A stretch of DNA of 64,000 bases from Ardenticatenaceae bacterium (GCA_020634315.1 JACKBV010000001.1:248001-312000); one strand, 5' to 3'. Positions 35,930 through 45,527 are shown, numbered from the stretch's first letter. Notes: a model not told the origin generated them from the sequence alone. Translations and numbers: made by a program.

Positions 35930-37303
35930 CTACGCAAGCCGCTTGTGCAGCCGACCACTGGCACGCAGCCAGCCAATAGAGCCATCCGCGTGACGAATCA
36001 CATCTACCAACGCTCCCTTAAAAACGCCGTTGGTCACCAGTAAGCGATCCGGCGCACACAAATCGAGGGAGAAAGGCGGCGGCGGCGGCGATGGCTGTAC
36101 AGCTTCAGACGGGAACGCCCCTTTGTACGTCAACTGCCCTGTCAAGCGTCCCCCAATCATGCCCAATTCGATGTCAACATAGGGACGGCCGTATCGCCCC
36201 ACAAACTGCGCCAACTCATCCGCCGCTGCGCCCAATGGCTGCGGCAACGGCATATCAATCCCCAAATATGTTTGCAGCGCCGCACGCCGCACCGCCTGCA
36301 CAACAGCATCGCCATGATCGGCATTGGTGAAAATTACCAGCGCAAAATCATATTGTGGCACCAGTGTCAGACGCGACACCTGCCCCTTGGTGCCGCCGCC
36401 ATGCTCCACCAAACGCACGCCATATGTGTCGTCAATGCGCCAGGTGATGCCCATCACATCTTTTTCCCAGATGGTCACTTGTGGCGTTTGCATCGCGGCT
36501 AATGATTCCGCCGTTAGCAGATGTGTGCCATCGGCAATGATGCCATTCCCCAAATGAAAACGCGCATACTGCAACAAGTCGGAGACGCGACAAGTGATGC
36601 CGCCCAACGGGTGAACATAACGCGGCAGCGGCCAGGGCAGCGCCAATTGTAATTTACCGTTTTCCAGAGCGTGGCCCACGGCAAAGCGATGGGGCATAAC
36701 ATCGCCAGGATCGAAGAAGACGTGGGTCAGTTCCAATGGGTCTAGAACCAGTTCGCGCAGCGCGGCCTGGTATGATTTGCCGGTCAATTGCTCGATAATT
36801 ACCCCGGCAGGGACAAAACCAGCATTGTTGTATGACCAGACTGTGCCAATGGGAGCCAACTGTGGCAGCTCGGCCATATCGGCAACGTAACGCGAGAGGG
36901 CATCGTCGCCGGGGCCGGTGTCGTGGAAATAATCGCCAACCCAACCGCCGGTATGTGTAAACAGATGGCGCAGGGTAGCGGTGGCTGATGCTGACGCATC
37001 GGCCACACGGAAATCGGGCAGGTAGGTGCGAATGGGAACATCGAGATCAAGCTGGCCTGCTTCGACAAGGCGCATAACGGCCGTTCCCGTAAACGTCTTT
37101 GTGATCGAACCAATCTGGAAAAACGTGTCAGCCGTCACCGGCAGCGGATGATCGATATTGGTGACGCCAAATCCGGCCGTAAACAGGTGTCCCTGATGAA
37201 AAAGACCAACGGCCGTTCCCGGCACCTTTGCCTCCTCCATCACCTGCTCCACCACCGCGCATAAGGCATCCCATTTTTCTTGTTGTTTGTCAGGTACGTT
37301 CAT
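35930..37303 (-). CDS. Serine hydrolase, beta-lactamase (class C/PBP4-like) fold
   Basis: 457 residues, no signal peptide, so cytoplasmic or non-classically exported. Catalytic motif SITK (66-69), YxN as YNN (158-160) and HGGGTKG (301-307) match the beta-lactamase-related serine hydrolase family (esterases, D-aminopeptidases, AmpC-like). About 100 C-terminal residues with a Pro-rich loop (SPPPPPF) form an extra domain. GGGAGAAA precedes the ATG. Substrate unknown. Confidence 0.9.
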   Translation of the reverse strand: MNVPDKQQEKWDALCAVVEQVMEEAKVPGTAVGLFHQGHLFTAGFGVTNIDHPLPVTADTFFQIGSITKTFTGTAVMRLVEAGQLDLDVPIRTYLPDFRVADASASATATLRHLFTHTGGWVGDYFHDTGPGDDALSRYVADMAELPQLAPIGTVWSYNNAGFVPAGVIIEQLTGKSYQAALRELVLDPLELTHVFFDPGDVMPHRFAVGHALENGKLQLALPWPLPRYVHPLGGITCRVSDLLQYARFHLGNGIIADGTHLLTAESLAAMQTPQVTIWEKDVMGITWRIDDTYGVRLVEHGGGTKGQVSRLTLVPQYDFALVIFTNADHGDAVVQAVRRAALQTYLGIDMPLPQPLGAAADELAQFVGRYGRPYVDIELGMIGGRLTGQLTYKGAFPSEAVQPSPPPPPFSLDLCAPDRLLVTNGVFKGALVDVIRHADGSIGWLRASGRLHKRLA

Positions 37304-37541
37304 TCATTTTCTCCCGAAACCAGCCTCCCGAAAGTTTACTTCATGAGATTGGTATTCATTCCGTTTGCTACACATTGACGAAAGGAAACGCCATCATCCA
37401 CACAGGCGTGCCACACCCCAGGCGTTTCCTAGAATTGGATTATAGATTGTGCGCAGGAGGGCGCAATAGACGGGAATCGGTTAAGATAGCCTTGTTTCGT
37501 CGGGATGTATTCAGCTTTTTAGAAACGTGGACACTCTCCGC

Positions 37542-37556
37542 TATAATCGATGTGTT
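37542..37556 (+). promoter_or_regulatory. TATAAT box nine bases before the PBP start codon
   Basis: A consensus TATAAT at 37542-37547 with the ATG at 37557 leaves room for only two to four transcribed leader bases. No convincing -35 box is seen. It suggests leaderless expression. Confidence 0.5.
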
Positions 37557-39776
37557 ATGAAACGGAATGCGATCTTACTCCTGTTTGTTATCGTTGGCCT
37601 GGTGGCGTGTGGGCAAAACATTAAAATCCCGGCACTGTCACAAGAAACGGCCGTTCCCCCCACCCTTACACTTGCCCCAACCCCAACCCCTTCCCCAACG
37701 CCCATCGCCGATGATGCGGGCGGCGTGGCCCGCGCCTTTTATCGCGCCTGGGAAGGGCGCAATTATCTGGCAATGTACAGCCAGCTTTCCCCACAAAGCC
37801 AGGCACTAGTAGACAGCCAATCCTTTGTCGCCCGCTACGAAGATGCGATGGAAACGGCCGCTGTCATCACCCTGCATGCCCAGCCACAAGCGATCATTCA
37901 AGAAGGAGCCGAGGCGGAATTTGGCGTGCGGGTGACATGGGAAACGGCCGTTGTCGGCAGCATCACCCGCGACTACACCGTGCGCCTCGTCTACAACCAA
38001 AACCGCTGGGGCATCGTTTGGGACGAAGGGCTGATTTTGCCTGAACTGGTCGGCGGCAACCGGCTGCATCTCGAATATCGCATTCCTGCCCGCGCCAACA
38101 TTTACGACATCGACGGCCTCGCCCTGGCCTACCAGGGCACACTCGTCAGCCTGGGCGTCGTTCCCGGCCAGATCGAGGACGAAGAAGGCATGTTGGCCGT
38201 GCTGAGCACCATGCTCGGCAAAACCCCCGAAGAAATCAAAGAAATCTACGCACCGGCACAGCCAGATTGGTACTGGCCCATCGGCGACGTGACAGAAGAA
38301 GTCATGCAAGCCAATGCCGAAGCCCTGCAACCCTTCATCGGCAAAGGCATTGCCCCGCCCACCACGCGCCTCACGCGCCTCTACTACGAAGGCGGCGTTG
38401 CGCCACACCTCATTGGCTATACCGGCCCCATCCCGGCAGAAGAACTCCCCGTGTACGAAGAAGCAGGCTATCGCGGCGATGAAATCGTGGGGCTGGCCGG
38501 ACTGGAATTATGGGGCGAAGAATATTTGAATGGGGAACGCGGTGGCGTCTTGTCGGTTGTCGGCCCCAATGGGGAATATATCAGCACCATTGCCGAGGTA
38601 GAGCCACGTCAGGCACGCAGCATTTACACCAGCATCAACCGCGATTTTCAGCAGGCCGTGGAGCAGGCATTAGCCGAAGCAATCACCACTTATCCAATTG
38701 GGCAGGCGGGGTCTGTCATTGTGATGGATGTGCATACCGGAGCCATCCGGGCTATGGCTAGCTATCCCAGCTATCATCCACGCATTTTTGACAGTGTGCG
38801 CACCAATGCCGCCGCAGAGTTGGGAGCGGTATTGAGTGATCCGGGACGGCCGTTACTCAACCGCGCCACCCAAGGTGCTTATCCGGCCGGCTCCGTCTTC
38901 AAAATCGTCACCTTCTCTGCCGCCATGAACAGCGGCCTCTACACACCAGACACACACTACAACTCCACCGGCACCTGGGCCAGACTCGGCGAAAATTTCG
39001 TCAAAACAGATTGGCGGACAGGCGGACACGGCTATATCAGTCTGCGCACGGCCATTGTCGTCTCTTGTAACTCTTGCTTCTATGATGTCGGCTATACGCT
39101 CGATGGCGTAGATCGCTTTTTGCTGCCAAACACCGCACGCCAATTTGGCCTGGGGCAAATTACCAACTTCCAATTGGCTGAATCTTCTGGCCTGATTCCC
39201 GATCCTGATTGGAAAATCGCCAACATTGGCGAAGGATGGGCGACGGGTGACTCGGTTAATATGGCGATTGGGCAAGGGTATGTGCAGGTGACGCCGCTGC
39301 AAATTGTCGATATGCTGGCGGCCATTGCCAATGGCGGCACACTATACCAGCCAACGATCATTGACCGCATTGGGGCGGCCGGTGGTGCGCCGGATGAAGT
39401 ATGGCCGATATATACACGCGGCGAGCTATCTGTAACCCCGGAAATCTTGGCAACAATTCAAGGGGCGCTGTTCGATGTCGCCAATGATGTCAATCAGGGA
39501 ACGGCCGCTTACCAGTTCGTCGGTCTGCCATTAGACGTGGCCGGGAAAACAGGCACGGCCGAAGACCCACCGCGCACAACACATGCCTGGTTTGCTGGCT
39601 ATGCGCCGGCTTCCCCCTACACGCTGTCTGATGGCACCGTAATTGACCAGCCAGAGATCGCCATTGTGGTCATGATCGAAAACGCAGGCGAAGGGTCCGC
39701 GGTCGCCGCGCCCATCTTTCGACGCATCATAGAACTGTATTATGGGATCACTCCGGTTACGCCATTTCCCTGGTAA
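37557..39776 (+). CDS. Penicillin-binding transpeptidase lipoprotein (PBP2-like with NTF2-type domain)
   Basis: 739 residues. MKRNAILLLFVIVGLVACG has lipobox LVAC (Cys18), then a Thr/Pro linker, an NTF2-like domain (about 60-165, as in MecA), a dimerisation domain and a transpeptidase domain with SVFK (Ser446-Lys449), SCN (503-505) and KTGT (664-667). It crosslinks peptidoglycan outside the membrane. A lipid anchor instead of a transmembrane helix is unusual for class B PBPs. Start 37557 is supported by a TATAAT only nine bases upstream; a codon at 37527 would lie before it. Confidence 0.93.
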   Translation: MKRNAILLLFVIVGLVACGQNIKIPALSQETAVPPTLTLAPTPTPSPTPIADDAGGVARAFYRAWEGRNYLAMYSQLSPQSQALVDSQSFVARYEDAMETAAVITLHAQPQAIIQEGAEAEFGVRVTWETAVVGSITRDYTVRLVYNQNRWGIVWDEGLILPELVGGNRLHLEYRIPARANIYDIDGLALAYQGTLVSLGVVPGQIEDEEGMLAVLSTMLGKTPEEIKEIYAPAQPDWYWPIGDVTEEVMQANAEALQPFIGKGIAPPTTRLTRLYYEGGVAPHLIGYTGPIPAEELPVYEEAGYRGDEIVGLAGLELWGEEYLNGERGGVLSVVGPNGEYISTIAEVEPRQARSIYTSINRDFQQAVEQALAEAITTYPIGQAGSVIVMDVHTGAIRAMASYPSYHPRIFDSVRTNAAAELGAVLSDPGRPLLNRATQGAYPAGSVFKIVTFSAAMNSGLYTPDTHYNSTGTWARLGENFVKTDWRTGGHGYISLRTAIVVSCNSCFYDVGYTLDGVDRFLLPNTARQFGLGQITNFQLAESSGLIPDPDWKIANIGEGWATGDSVNMAIGQGYVQVTPLQIVDMLAAIANGGTLYQPTIIDRIGAAGGAPDEVWPIYTRGELSVTPEILATIQGALFDVANDVNQGTAAYQFVGLPLDVAGKTGTAEDPPRTTHAWFAGYAPASPYTLSDGTVIDQPEIAIVVMIENAGEGSAVAAPIFRRIIELYYGITPVTPFPW

Positions 39777-39806
39777 AAACCAGTCTAAATTGGCACAAAT
39801 TAGGAC

Positions 39807-39836
39807 TTGACAATACCTCGTATAATCGGTGATACT
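39807..39836 (+). promoter_or_regulatory. Possible promoter of the small gene at 39967
   Basis: TTGACA (39807-39812) followed after 18 bases by GATACT (39831-39836). A TATAAT at 39821-39826 is also present but its spacing to TTGACA is only eight bases. Confidence 0.35.
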
Positions 39837-39890
39837 GAACTCACTTAGTAGGTTTCAAAAAGGAAGAGGATGACCGCGAAGGCGCAAGAT

Positions 39891-39928
39891 GCGTAGCTTC
39901 TCTACAGGTAAGCTACGCGTATTTTTTT
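39891..39928 (+). terminator. Terminator-like hairpin in the leader of the small gene
   Basis: GCGTAGCTT (39891-39899) pairs with AAGCTACGC (39910-39918), followed by GTATTTTTTTG. It lies between the likely promoter and the next start codon, so it could attenuate transcription or simply end readthrough from the PBP gene. Confidence 0.6.
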
Positions 39929-39966
39929 GTCCCTTTGCGAAAAATTTTATACAAAAGGAGAGCCTG

Positions 39967-40173
39967 ATGACGTCATTATTGCAACAAGCTTTTGCGCAAG
40001 CAGAAAATTTACCGGAATGGGAACAAGATGCCTTGGCTGCATTTATTTTGGAAGAAATAGCTGCCAGCTATCAATGGAATAACCCATCCAAACAAGCGAA
40101 ACGGCCGTCCAGTAAAATCAGACAGTCACAAACAAGCCGCCAGATTCGGCGCATCCAACTTGCGCAAAACTAA
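39967..40173 (+). CDS. Small acidic-helix protein, possible antitoxin-like
   Basis: 68 residues from ATG 39967, preceded by AAAAGGAGAG. The core LLQQAFAQAENLPEWEQDALAAFILEEI resembles small proteins that often precede RelE/ParE-type toxins in cyanobacteria and Chloroflexota; the C-terminal part is basic (KQAKRPSSKIRQ, SRQIRRIQ). No toxin gene follows here. Function not assigned. Confidence 0.55.
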   Translation: MTSLLQQAFAQAENLPEWEQDALAAFILEEIAASYQWNNPSKQAKRPSSKIRQSQTSRQIRRIQLAQN

Positions 40174-40268
40174 CGCTTTCCCCACCCCCACTTTTACTTT
40201 TTCTTGCGTCACCCTGTCATGTTACTCATGGCAAGGTGGCGCGTTTGATTTTCCCTATCACGTTACCT

Positions 40269-40934
40269 ATGCCTAAGAAAAACGAAACAAAACAGCTATG
40301 GCGCAAAGCCGTCAAACAAGCCATGCGCTCGGCAACAGAACAAGAAGTCATCCGCAAATATGGCTCCTTGAATGCTTCTTTTAATTATCGCTGGGAGCAT
40401 GTCAAAGCGGTTGTCGCTGTTGCCAAAAAATTAGCGACCTTGACAGGAGCAGACAAAGAAATTGTGACGGCAGCAGCCTGGCTGCATGATGTCCGCAAAG
40501 AGGCCGGTGATGACCACCCGCTTGAAGGTGCAAAATTCGCCCGCAAATTTTTGCGACAGACAGATTTCCCGCCCGAAAAAATTGAACAGGTGGCACAAGC
40601 CATTGCCGACCATATGGGCTTGTGGCGCGACGAGCCGTTGACAAACCTGGAATCGCAGGTGTTATGGGATGCGGATAAGCTGGCGAAGATTGGGTTAACG
40701 GCCGTTTTCCATTGGACTGGTGGCTCGTTGGCTGGCGATAAAATGCGCACCGTCGAAGAGCTGATCAAAAACGGCCGTTCCGCCGATTGGCAAGCCAAAA
40801 CCGTTGCCAGCATGCACACAGCACCGGCCAGACAAGCCGCCCAGGCACGCTTCGAAGCCTACAATTGGTTGTGGCATCAACTGGAAAAAGAATTAAACGG
40901 GGACGATCTGGAACTGGTTGGCAGTGACCAGTAA
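40269..40934 (+). CDS. HD-domain hydrolase
   Basis: 221 residues. Metal-binding HD motif in AAWLHDVRKEAG with an upstream His (RWEHVKAVV) and a downstream Asp (LWDADKLAKIG), the standard HD phosphohydrolase set; DHPLEGAKFARKFL and IADHMGLWR are also typical. It probably cleaves nucleotides or phosphate esters. The start is uncertain: ATG 40269 or a GTG at 40236. It converges with the next gene, with a short inverted repeat in the gap. Confidence 0.82.
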   Translation: MPKKNETKQLWRKAVKQAMRSATEQEVIRKYGSLNASFNYRWEHVKAVVAVAKKLATLTGADKEIVTAAAWLHDVRKEAGDDHPLEGAKFARKFLRQTDFPPEKIEQVAQAIADHMGLWRDEPLTNLESQVLWDADKLAKIGLTAVFHWTGGSLAGDKMRTVEELIKNGRSADWQAKTVASMHTAPARQAAQARFEAYNWLWHQLEKELNGDDLELVGSDQ

Positions 40935-40978
40935 GCGGTTATCGGTTATCGGTGGCCGCTTTACCGATTATCGCGAAT
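40932..40978. repeat. Short-word repeat with inverted symmetry between convergent genes
   Basis: AAGCGGTTATCGGTTATCGG is followed by CCGCTTTACCGATTATCGCG. AAGCGG pairs with CCGCTT and CGGT words pair with ACCG. It may act as a bidirectional terminator. The same word family occurs at 25788 and 50331. Confidence 0.45.
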
Positions 40979-42194
40979 TCTGATAAAAGAAATCCGTCAC
41001 CACCGGATGCACAAATCCGGCACGAAATAGCGCCTGCCATTCCCAGGCATCATCACCACTGCCACCCTCACGGTTTGCCAACAACCAGACGCTAAAGGCC
41101 AGGTAATATGGCTCACGGTTACGCATGTAACTGTACTGCCAGACCAACATCTCTTTTTCCACCTGTGGATCAGAATGGTAAGAGCCGCCTTCCGTGCCAA
41201 TAATGGGTAGGGAACGCCCCAAATGGCTTTGCACAATTTCGTCATAGCGACGATACAGCCAAAAGCCGTCGGGATCATCATGCGGACGCAGCCCATGATA
41301 GTTGTGGACAGAAAGCCAGGCGTGATTGAGCAGTGCCCCATCGCCGTTATATTCCAAGGCACGCAAAGTGCGGTCTAAAAATTCGTAATGGTTGTACTCG
41401 CCGCCAGGGCTAAACGCGCCAATGCCGGGCAAGCCGCCATTGTTCACCACTTGCCGCGCTGTAATGGCCCAGGCTAACGCGTAACGATTGGGATTGGCAA
41501 AACCCTGCCGATTTTCCACATTGATGTTTGGCTCGTTGTAAATCTGGTAGTAATACACCCCTTTGGCCCGATAATGGCGCACAATAGCACCCACATCGCC
41601 ATAAGGTTCAATTGTCGGTTGGTAAAGGCGCATCACGGGCATAATGCCGTTAGCGACCAACTGCTCCACCAGATAATCATTGGCCCCAATGCTGCCGTTG
41701 TCATTCAGGAAAACCGCCCACTTGATATGCATTTTCACCAATTCACCAACAAAGCGGTCGATAACGCCGCGCTCTTGGCTGGTGGTGGGAATCCAATGCA
41801 CGCCCCAGCCATTGTTGTTGGACGGCACAGGGAAAGCCTGATAGGGAATGACTTCGTTGTACCCATACTGGTCAATCGGCTTGATAACGGGCGTGGCAGA
41901 GGGGGTGATGTTGGGGCCAGGAGTTGGTGTTTCGGTCGGTGTGGCGGTAGGTGTAACCGGCGTGTTTGTAGGAATGGGCAGCGGTGTTTCGGTCGGTGGT
42001 CGTGTAACCTGGGCAACGGCCGTTGTCGGTGTGGGAACGGCCGTTGCCGGTGGTGGCGTAAATGTGGGCGGCAGCGTCGGCGCGATCTGCGCCACGGGCG
42101 CCAATGTTGGTAAAACAACAGCACTTGGCTGACAACCCATCAACCAAACACAGCAAAAGACAACTAAGATCAAGCGAAAATAGTTACGTTTCAC
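40968..42194 (-). CDS. Lipoprotein with GH-A (cellulase-superfamily-like) TIM-barrel domain
   Basis: 408 residues from GTG 42194, which just clears the preceding stop. Lipobox LMGC (Cys21), then a long Thr/Pro linker (about 30-125) and a catalytic-looking barrel: QIYNEPN places a Glu after Asn as the acid/base of clan GH-A, and IIGTEGGSYH supplies a second Glu as possible nucleophile. Aromatic residues line the expected cleft (GWGVHWIP, HNYHGLRPHD). It is likely to act on an extracellular polysaccharide or only bind it. It follows the cofE-like gene directly. Confidence 0.75.
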   Translation of the reverse strand: MKRNYFRLILVVFCCVWLMGCQPSAVVLPTLAPVAQIAPTLPPTFTPPPATAVPTPTTAVAQVTRPPTETPLPIPTNTPVTPTATPTETPTPGPNITPSATPVIKPIDQYGYNEVIPYQAFPVPSNNNGWGVHWIPTTSQERGVIDRFVGELVKMHIKWAVFLNDNGSIGANDYLVEQLVANGIMPVMRLYQPTIEPYGDVGAIVRHYRAKGVYYYQIYNEPNINVENRQGFANPNRYALAWAITARQVVNNGGLPGIGAFSPGGEYNHYEFLDRTLRALEYNGDGALLNHAWLSVHNYHGLRPHDDPDGFWLYRRYDEIVQSHLGRSLPIIGTEGGSYHSDPQVEKEMLVWQYSYMRNREPYYLAFSVWLLANREGGSGDDAWEWQALFRAGFVHPVVTDFFYQNSR

Positions 42195-42204
42195 GTATTC
42201 CGTA

Positions 42205-42972
42205 TCACCGATATAAATCAAGCTCTTTGGGTCGTACCAAATCAGTCGCCTTCCCGGCAGGCACAAAAAACTGTAACCCACGCAGCAGCACCACCGGCTG
42301 GCTCTCGCTGGCCTGTCCCATTAACAGGCCAGCGGCGGCGGCAATTTCATCAGCCACGCCAACATCCGTATGCTCCAACGTATACCCAAATAAATCTTGT
42401 TCGCCGCGCCGATCCCACAAAGCAGGCAGCCCAGCCACGCCAATGGCGACGCCAACTGTGCCCAGACGAAACGGCCGTCCATGACTGTCTGTAATGACAA
42501 CGCCAACGGCAACACCGCACTGCGCCAAAAGCGCCGCACGAATACGCGCCGCCGAAGCATCAGGGTCTTGCGGCAGCAGCAGCACCGTCTCATCCTGGTT
42601 CAAGGGGCCAACATTGGAACGGTCAATACCGGCGTTGGCGCTGGTAAAACCCAGGCGATGCCGCACAATCAGCACCCCTTTGCGCAGTCGCGAGATTTCG
42701 TCGCTCTCTTGCAAAATGAGTTCGACAATGCGCGGGTCTTTTGCTGTTTGTTCGGCCACCTCGTAGGCTCGTGCCGAAGGCGTCACATCAGCCAGCCGCA
42801 CCAGCCGCCCCTCTGCTTTGGAGACGATTTTTTGCGCCAGGGCCAGCACATCGCCGTCTTGCAAGGCCATTTCAGCTTGCGCCAGGGCAGTCAAAATGAT
42901 GGCAGCCAGATCATCGCCGGGTTGAATATGGGGAATATGGGGAACGGCCGTTATAGTCAGGTGTGTCGTCAT
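42205..42972 (-). CDS. cofE: Coenzyme F420-0:L-glutamate ligase (CofE/FbiB-like)
   Basis: 255 residues. Adds gamma-linked glutamate to F420-0 with GTP. DDLAAIILTAL, DGDVLALAQKIVSKAEGR, RHRLGFTSANAGIDRSNV and GVVITDSHGRPFRLGTVGVAIG are the conserved CofE segments, including the metal- and nucleotide-binding residues. It lacks the C-terminal nitroreductase-like half of mycobacterial FbiB. The F420 reductase gene lies 23 bases upstream on the same strand, so F420 is both made and used. Confidence 0.93.
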   Translation of the reverse strand: MTTHLTITAVPHIPHIQPGDDLAAIILTALAQAEMALQDGDVLALAQKIVSKAEGRLVRLADVTPSARAYEVAEQTAKDPRIVELILQESDEISRLRKGVLIVRHRLGFTSANAGIDRSNVGPLNQDETVLLLPQDPDASAARIRAALLAQCGVAVGVVITDSHGRPFRLGTVGVAIGVAGLPALWDRRGEQDLFGYTLEHTDVGVADEIAAAAGLLMGQASESQPVVLLRGLQFFVPAGKATDLVRPKELDLYR

Positions 42973-42995
42973 ACGTCATCCGTAACCGGCACGTC

Positions 42996-43646
42996 CTAAA
43001 TACCCGTGATCCGAATTCCGGCATTTTTAATCTTATGCCGAATATTGATGCCAATCAGCACAGAGGTCAACCCCTCCGCCACACCGGCGTTTTGCAATGG
43101 CCCGGCATTCACGCCGCGCATCCCGGCATCGGCACACAACTGCGCGACCACATCCTTATCCGCGCCCTTGTCGCCACAAATCAGGACATCACAATCCACA
43201 TCGTTGTCAGCATCCAGCAAGTGATGGGCCGAAATATTTTGGAAAGCGGCAACGACACGCACGCCATCGCCTACCTGCTGCTGGGCTTCCTCCGCCGCAG
43301 ACAAACCGCTCGGTGGTCGCCAGACACGCGCCGCTTTTTCGCCCAACGGCACAACCACAGTCACCAACAATTTACCAGCCAACGCCTCTGTTACCGTCGC
43401 CAGCGTTTTTTCTTGAGCGCTATACGGCACTGACAGCACCACCAGCTCGGCTTCCTGCGTCGCCGTCAAATTATCTGTGCCGCTGACGCGTGCCGTATCA
43501 GGAAGTTTTGCCAGCATATCGGCTGCGGCCTGTGCGCCTTTTTCCGCCAGCCGCGAACCAATCACGATCTCATGCCCGGCTTCTGCCCAGCGGAAGCCAA
43601 GGCCGTATCCTTCGTTGCCTGTCCCACCTAAAATTGCAATTTTCAC
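42996..43646 (-). CDS. npdG: NADPH-dependent F420 reductase (Fno/NpdG)
   Basis: 216 residues. Moves hydride between NADPH and F420. MKIAILGGTGNEGYGLGFRW is the NADP-binding start typical of NpdG, followed by IGSRLAEKGAQAA (phosphate-binding SR), VVLSVPYSAQE and VAAFQNISAHHLL. The C-terminal SVLIGINIRHKIKNAGIRITGI is also characteristic. It stands between the MazG-like gene and cofE in one minus-strand group. Confidence 0.93.
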   Translation of the reverse strand: MKIAILGGTGNEGYGLGFRWAEAGHEIVIGSRLAEKGAQAAADMLAKLPDTARVSGTDNLTATQEAELVVLSVPYSAQEKTLATVTEALAGKLLVTVVVPLGEKAARVWRPPSGLSAAEEAQQQVGDGVRVVAAFQNISAHHLLDADNDVDCDVLICGDKGADKDVVAQLCADAGMRGVNAGPLQNAGVAEGLTSVLIGINIRHKIKNAGIRITGI

Positions 43647-43650
43647 ACGA

Positions 43651-43974
43651 TTATCCTTTTTCGCTTAGCTGTTCTTCAAGCGTCTCCATGGTGTTTTGGA
43701 ATGCTTGCTCTAAATCAACGCCATACTTGTCGGCAATGACGATCACGCTCCACAAACAGTCAGCCAGTTCATGAGCAAGTCTGGCTTCGTGGTCTGGAAT
43801 GTGCCGCACGCCATCGTGCGCCATCGCCAATTTGACCATGTCACCAACGTCTCCAACGAAGCCCATTACCAGTTCGGCGTGGGTCCAGGAACGGCCGTAT
43901 TTAGCCGCCTCCCACACTTCATACCGCTTCCGAATGGCAAGTGCTTGCTGCTGCAATTCCTCAAATTCCATCAT
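43651..43974 (-). CDS. MazG-like nucleotide pyrophosphohydrolase
   Basis: 107 residues from ATG 43974 (alternative 43971). EFEELQQQALAIRKRYEVWE and HELADCLWSVIVIADKYGVDL fit the four-helix all-alpha NTP pyrophosphatase fold. The metal-binding EExxD/E set appears partly replaced: VGDVGDMVKLAM where ExxE is common, then HELAD. It may clean damaged nucleotides or be degenerate. The stop lies four bases before the F420 reductase start. Confidence 0.78.
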   Translation of the reverse strand: MMEFEELQQQALAIRKRYEVWEAAKYGRSWTHAELVMGFVGDVGDMVKLAMAHDGVRHIPDHEARLAHELADCLWSVIVIADKYGVDLEQAFQNTMETLEEQLSEKG

Positions 43975-44098
43975 CACACACCCATTTAGGTAAACCGCAA
44001 AAAGTTTTCGGATAACCGACACGCCCAAATCTGCGGTTTCCTTCAAGGAATCGGCAAGGTTTCGCGTGATTTATTTCTGAAAATTTCTTGCCGATTAC

Positions 44099-45454
44099 CT
44101 AGTGGCTCAACGTTTCAAACCGCTCCCACACCTCTGCTGCCAATTCACGGCTGCGTGCCGTAATTTCGGCCTCATCCAAGGTCAAAAGCTGGCGATCCTG
44201 CATCAACACCTTACCGGCAACAATCGTCGTCGTCACGAGACTCGCCTCAAAGCCAAAGATGATGTGCCAGGGCAAATTACCGGCATGCAGCGGCGTCGTC
44301 GCTTGATAATCCACAAAAATGATGTCGGCGGCAGCACCCACCGCCAGCTTGCCGATGGGCAGTTCCGGCCAAAACACCTCGGTCAGGGCCGCATTGTTGT
44401 AAATCGCCATCTGCACAATGTCCATGCCATTGGCACGACGTGGGTCGCGGTGCGCCAGTTTGTGCAGCAGATAGGCTGTCTTCCACTCTGCCCACATGTT
44501 GTTGCTAAAACCATCATTGCCCAGGCAAACCGGAATACCCAGGCGCAGCATCCCTTCAATATTCGCTGCGCCAACGGCATTGTTCATATTGCTGCGCGGC
44601 TGATGCGTCACCCAGGTGCCCGTCTCCTTGAGCAGCGCCATTTCCGCCGGGTCAATGTGGATGGCATGGGCAACGATGCTCTGCGGCCCCAAAATTCCGG
44701 CATCGGCCAGCCGATCTACGGTGCGTTTGCCATATTTGTAAAGCGAGTCGTATTCGTCCACCTCATGTTCGGCCACGTGAATATGGAAGCCGGTGTGGAC
44801 TTCTTTGGCCGCGGCAACGCAGGCGGCTAATGTTTCATCGCTGAGGGAAAGGGATGCGTGCAAGCCAAACGTTCCGGCCAATAAATCGCTGCCGCGTTCT
44901 TTGAGCGAGTACAAAAAACGCATGTTTTCGCCGATACCAGCCTGGGCTTCTTCTGCGCCGTTACGGTCGGTGACTTCGTAACATGTCGCCACGCGCACAC
45001 CGGCTTCCTCGACAGCATCCGCTATTTGGTCGAGCGAACTGTCAATTGCGCTTGGGCTGGCGTGGTGATCGATCAAGGTTGTGGTGCCATGTTTGATCGC
45101 GTCTACCAGACAAACAAGTGCGCTGTATTTCACATCAACGTCCAACAAGGCACGATCTAAGCGCCACCACAGCCGTTCTAAAATGTCGGGGAAATCTTTG
45201 GGCGCGGGGCCGGGGATAGCCATGCCACGCGCAAATGCGCCGTAGAAATGGGTGTGTGCGCAAATGTTGCCGGGCATTACCAACTGCCCGCGTGCATCCA
45301 ACTGGGTGACACCTGGGTATCGCGTGCTTAAGGCTGTCGTCTCGCCACGGTCGGCGATACGGCCGTTACGCAGCAGCAGCGCCCCATTTTCGATAATTTC
45401 GTTGGGCTGTTCCCAGGTGACTAAACGGCCGTTGGTAATCAGTAATTCGTTCAT
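44099..45454 (-). CDS. ssnA: SsnA-type aminohydrolase (amidohydrolase superfamily)
   Basis: 451 residues. Metal site HTH in CAHTHFYGAFARGM, HIHVAEH, and the later NDGFSNNMW in place of HGD-type patterns; these agree with the putative aminohydrolase SsnA branch of the ATZ/TRZ family. Substrate unknown; in some bacteria the gene accompanies selenium-dependent molybdenum hydroxylase genes, which are not seen here. The gap of 263 bases after its start holds the thioredoxin promoter on the other strand. Confidence 0.85.
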   Translation of the reverse strand: MNELLITNGRLVTWEQPNEIIENGALLLRNGRIADRGETTALSTRYPGVTQLDARGQLVMPGNICAHTHFYGAFARGMAIPGPAPKDFPDILERLWWRLDRALLDVDVKYSALVCLVDAIKHGTTTLIDHHASPSAIDSSLDQIADAVEEAGVRVATCYEVTDRNGAEEAQAGIGENMRFLYSLKERGSDLLAGTFGLHASLSLSDETLAACVAAAKEVHTGFHIHVAEHEVDEYDSLYKYGKRTVDRLADAGILGPQSIVAHAIHIDPAEMALLKETGTWVTHQPRSNMNNAVGAANIEGMLRLGIPVCLGNDGFSNNMWAEWKTAYLLHKLAHRDPRRANGMDIVQMAIYNNAALTEVFWPELPIGKLAVGAAADIIFVDYQATTPLHAGNLPWHIIFGFEASLVTTTIVAGKVLMQDRQLLTLDEAEITARSRELAAEVWERFETLSH

Positions 45455-45527
45455 GAGCTTGATTCTAACCCTCCGGTGTTAACGCGCAACACATTCAACT
45501 CCGTCTATATGAAAAGCGTTAATTCGC

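Noticed and set aside
39821..39826. TATAAT paired with TTGACA at 39807 as one promoter
   Set aside because: The spacing of eight bases is too short; GATACT at 18 bases is a better though weak partner.
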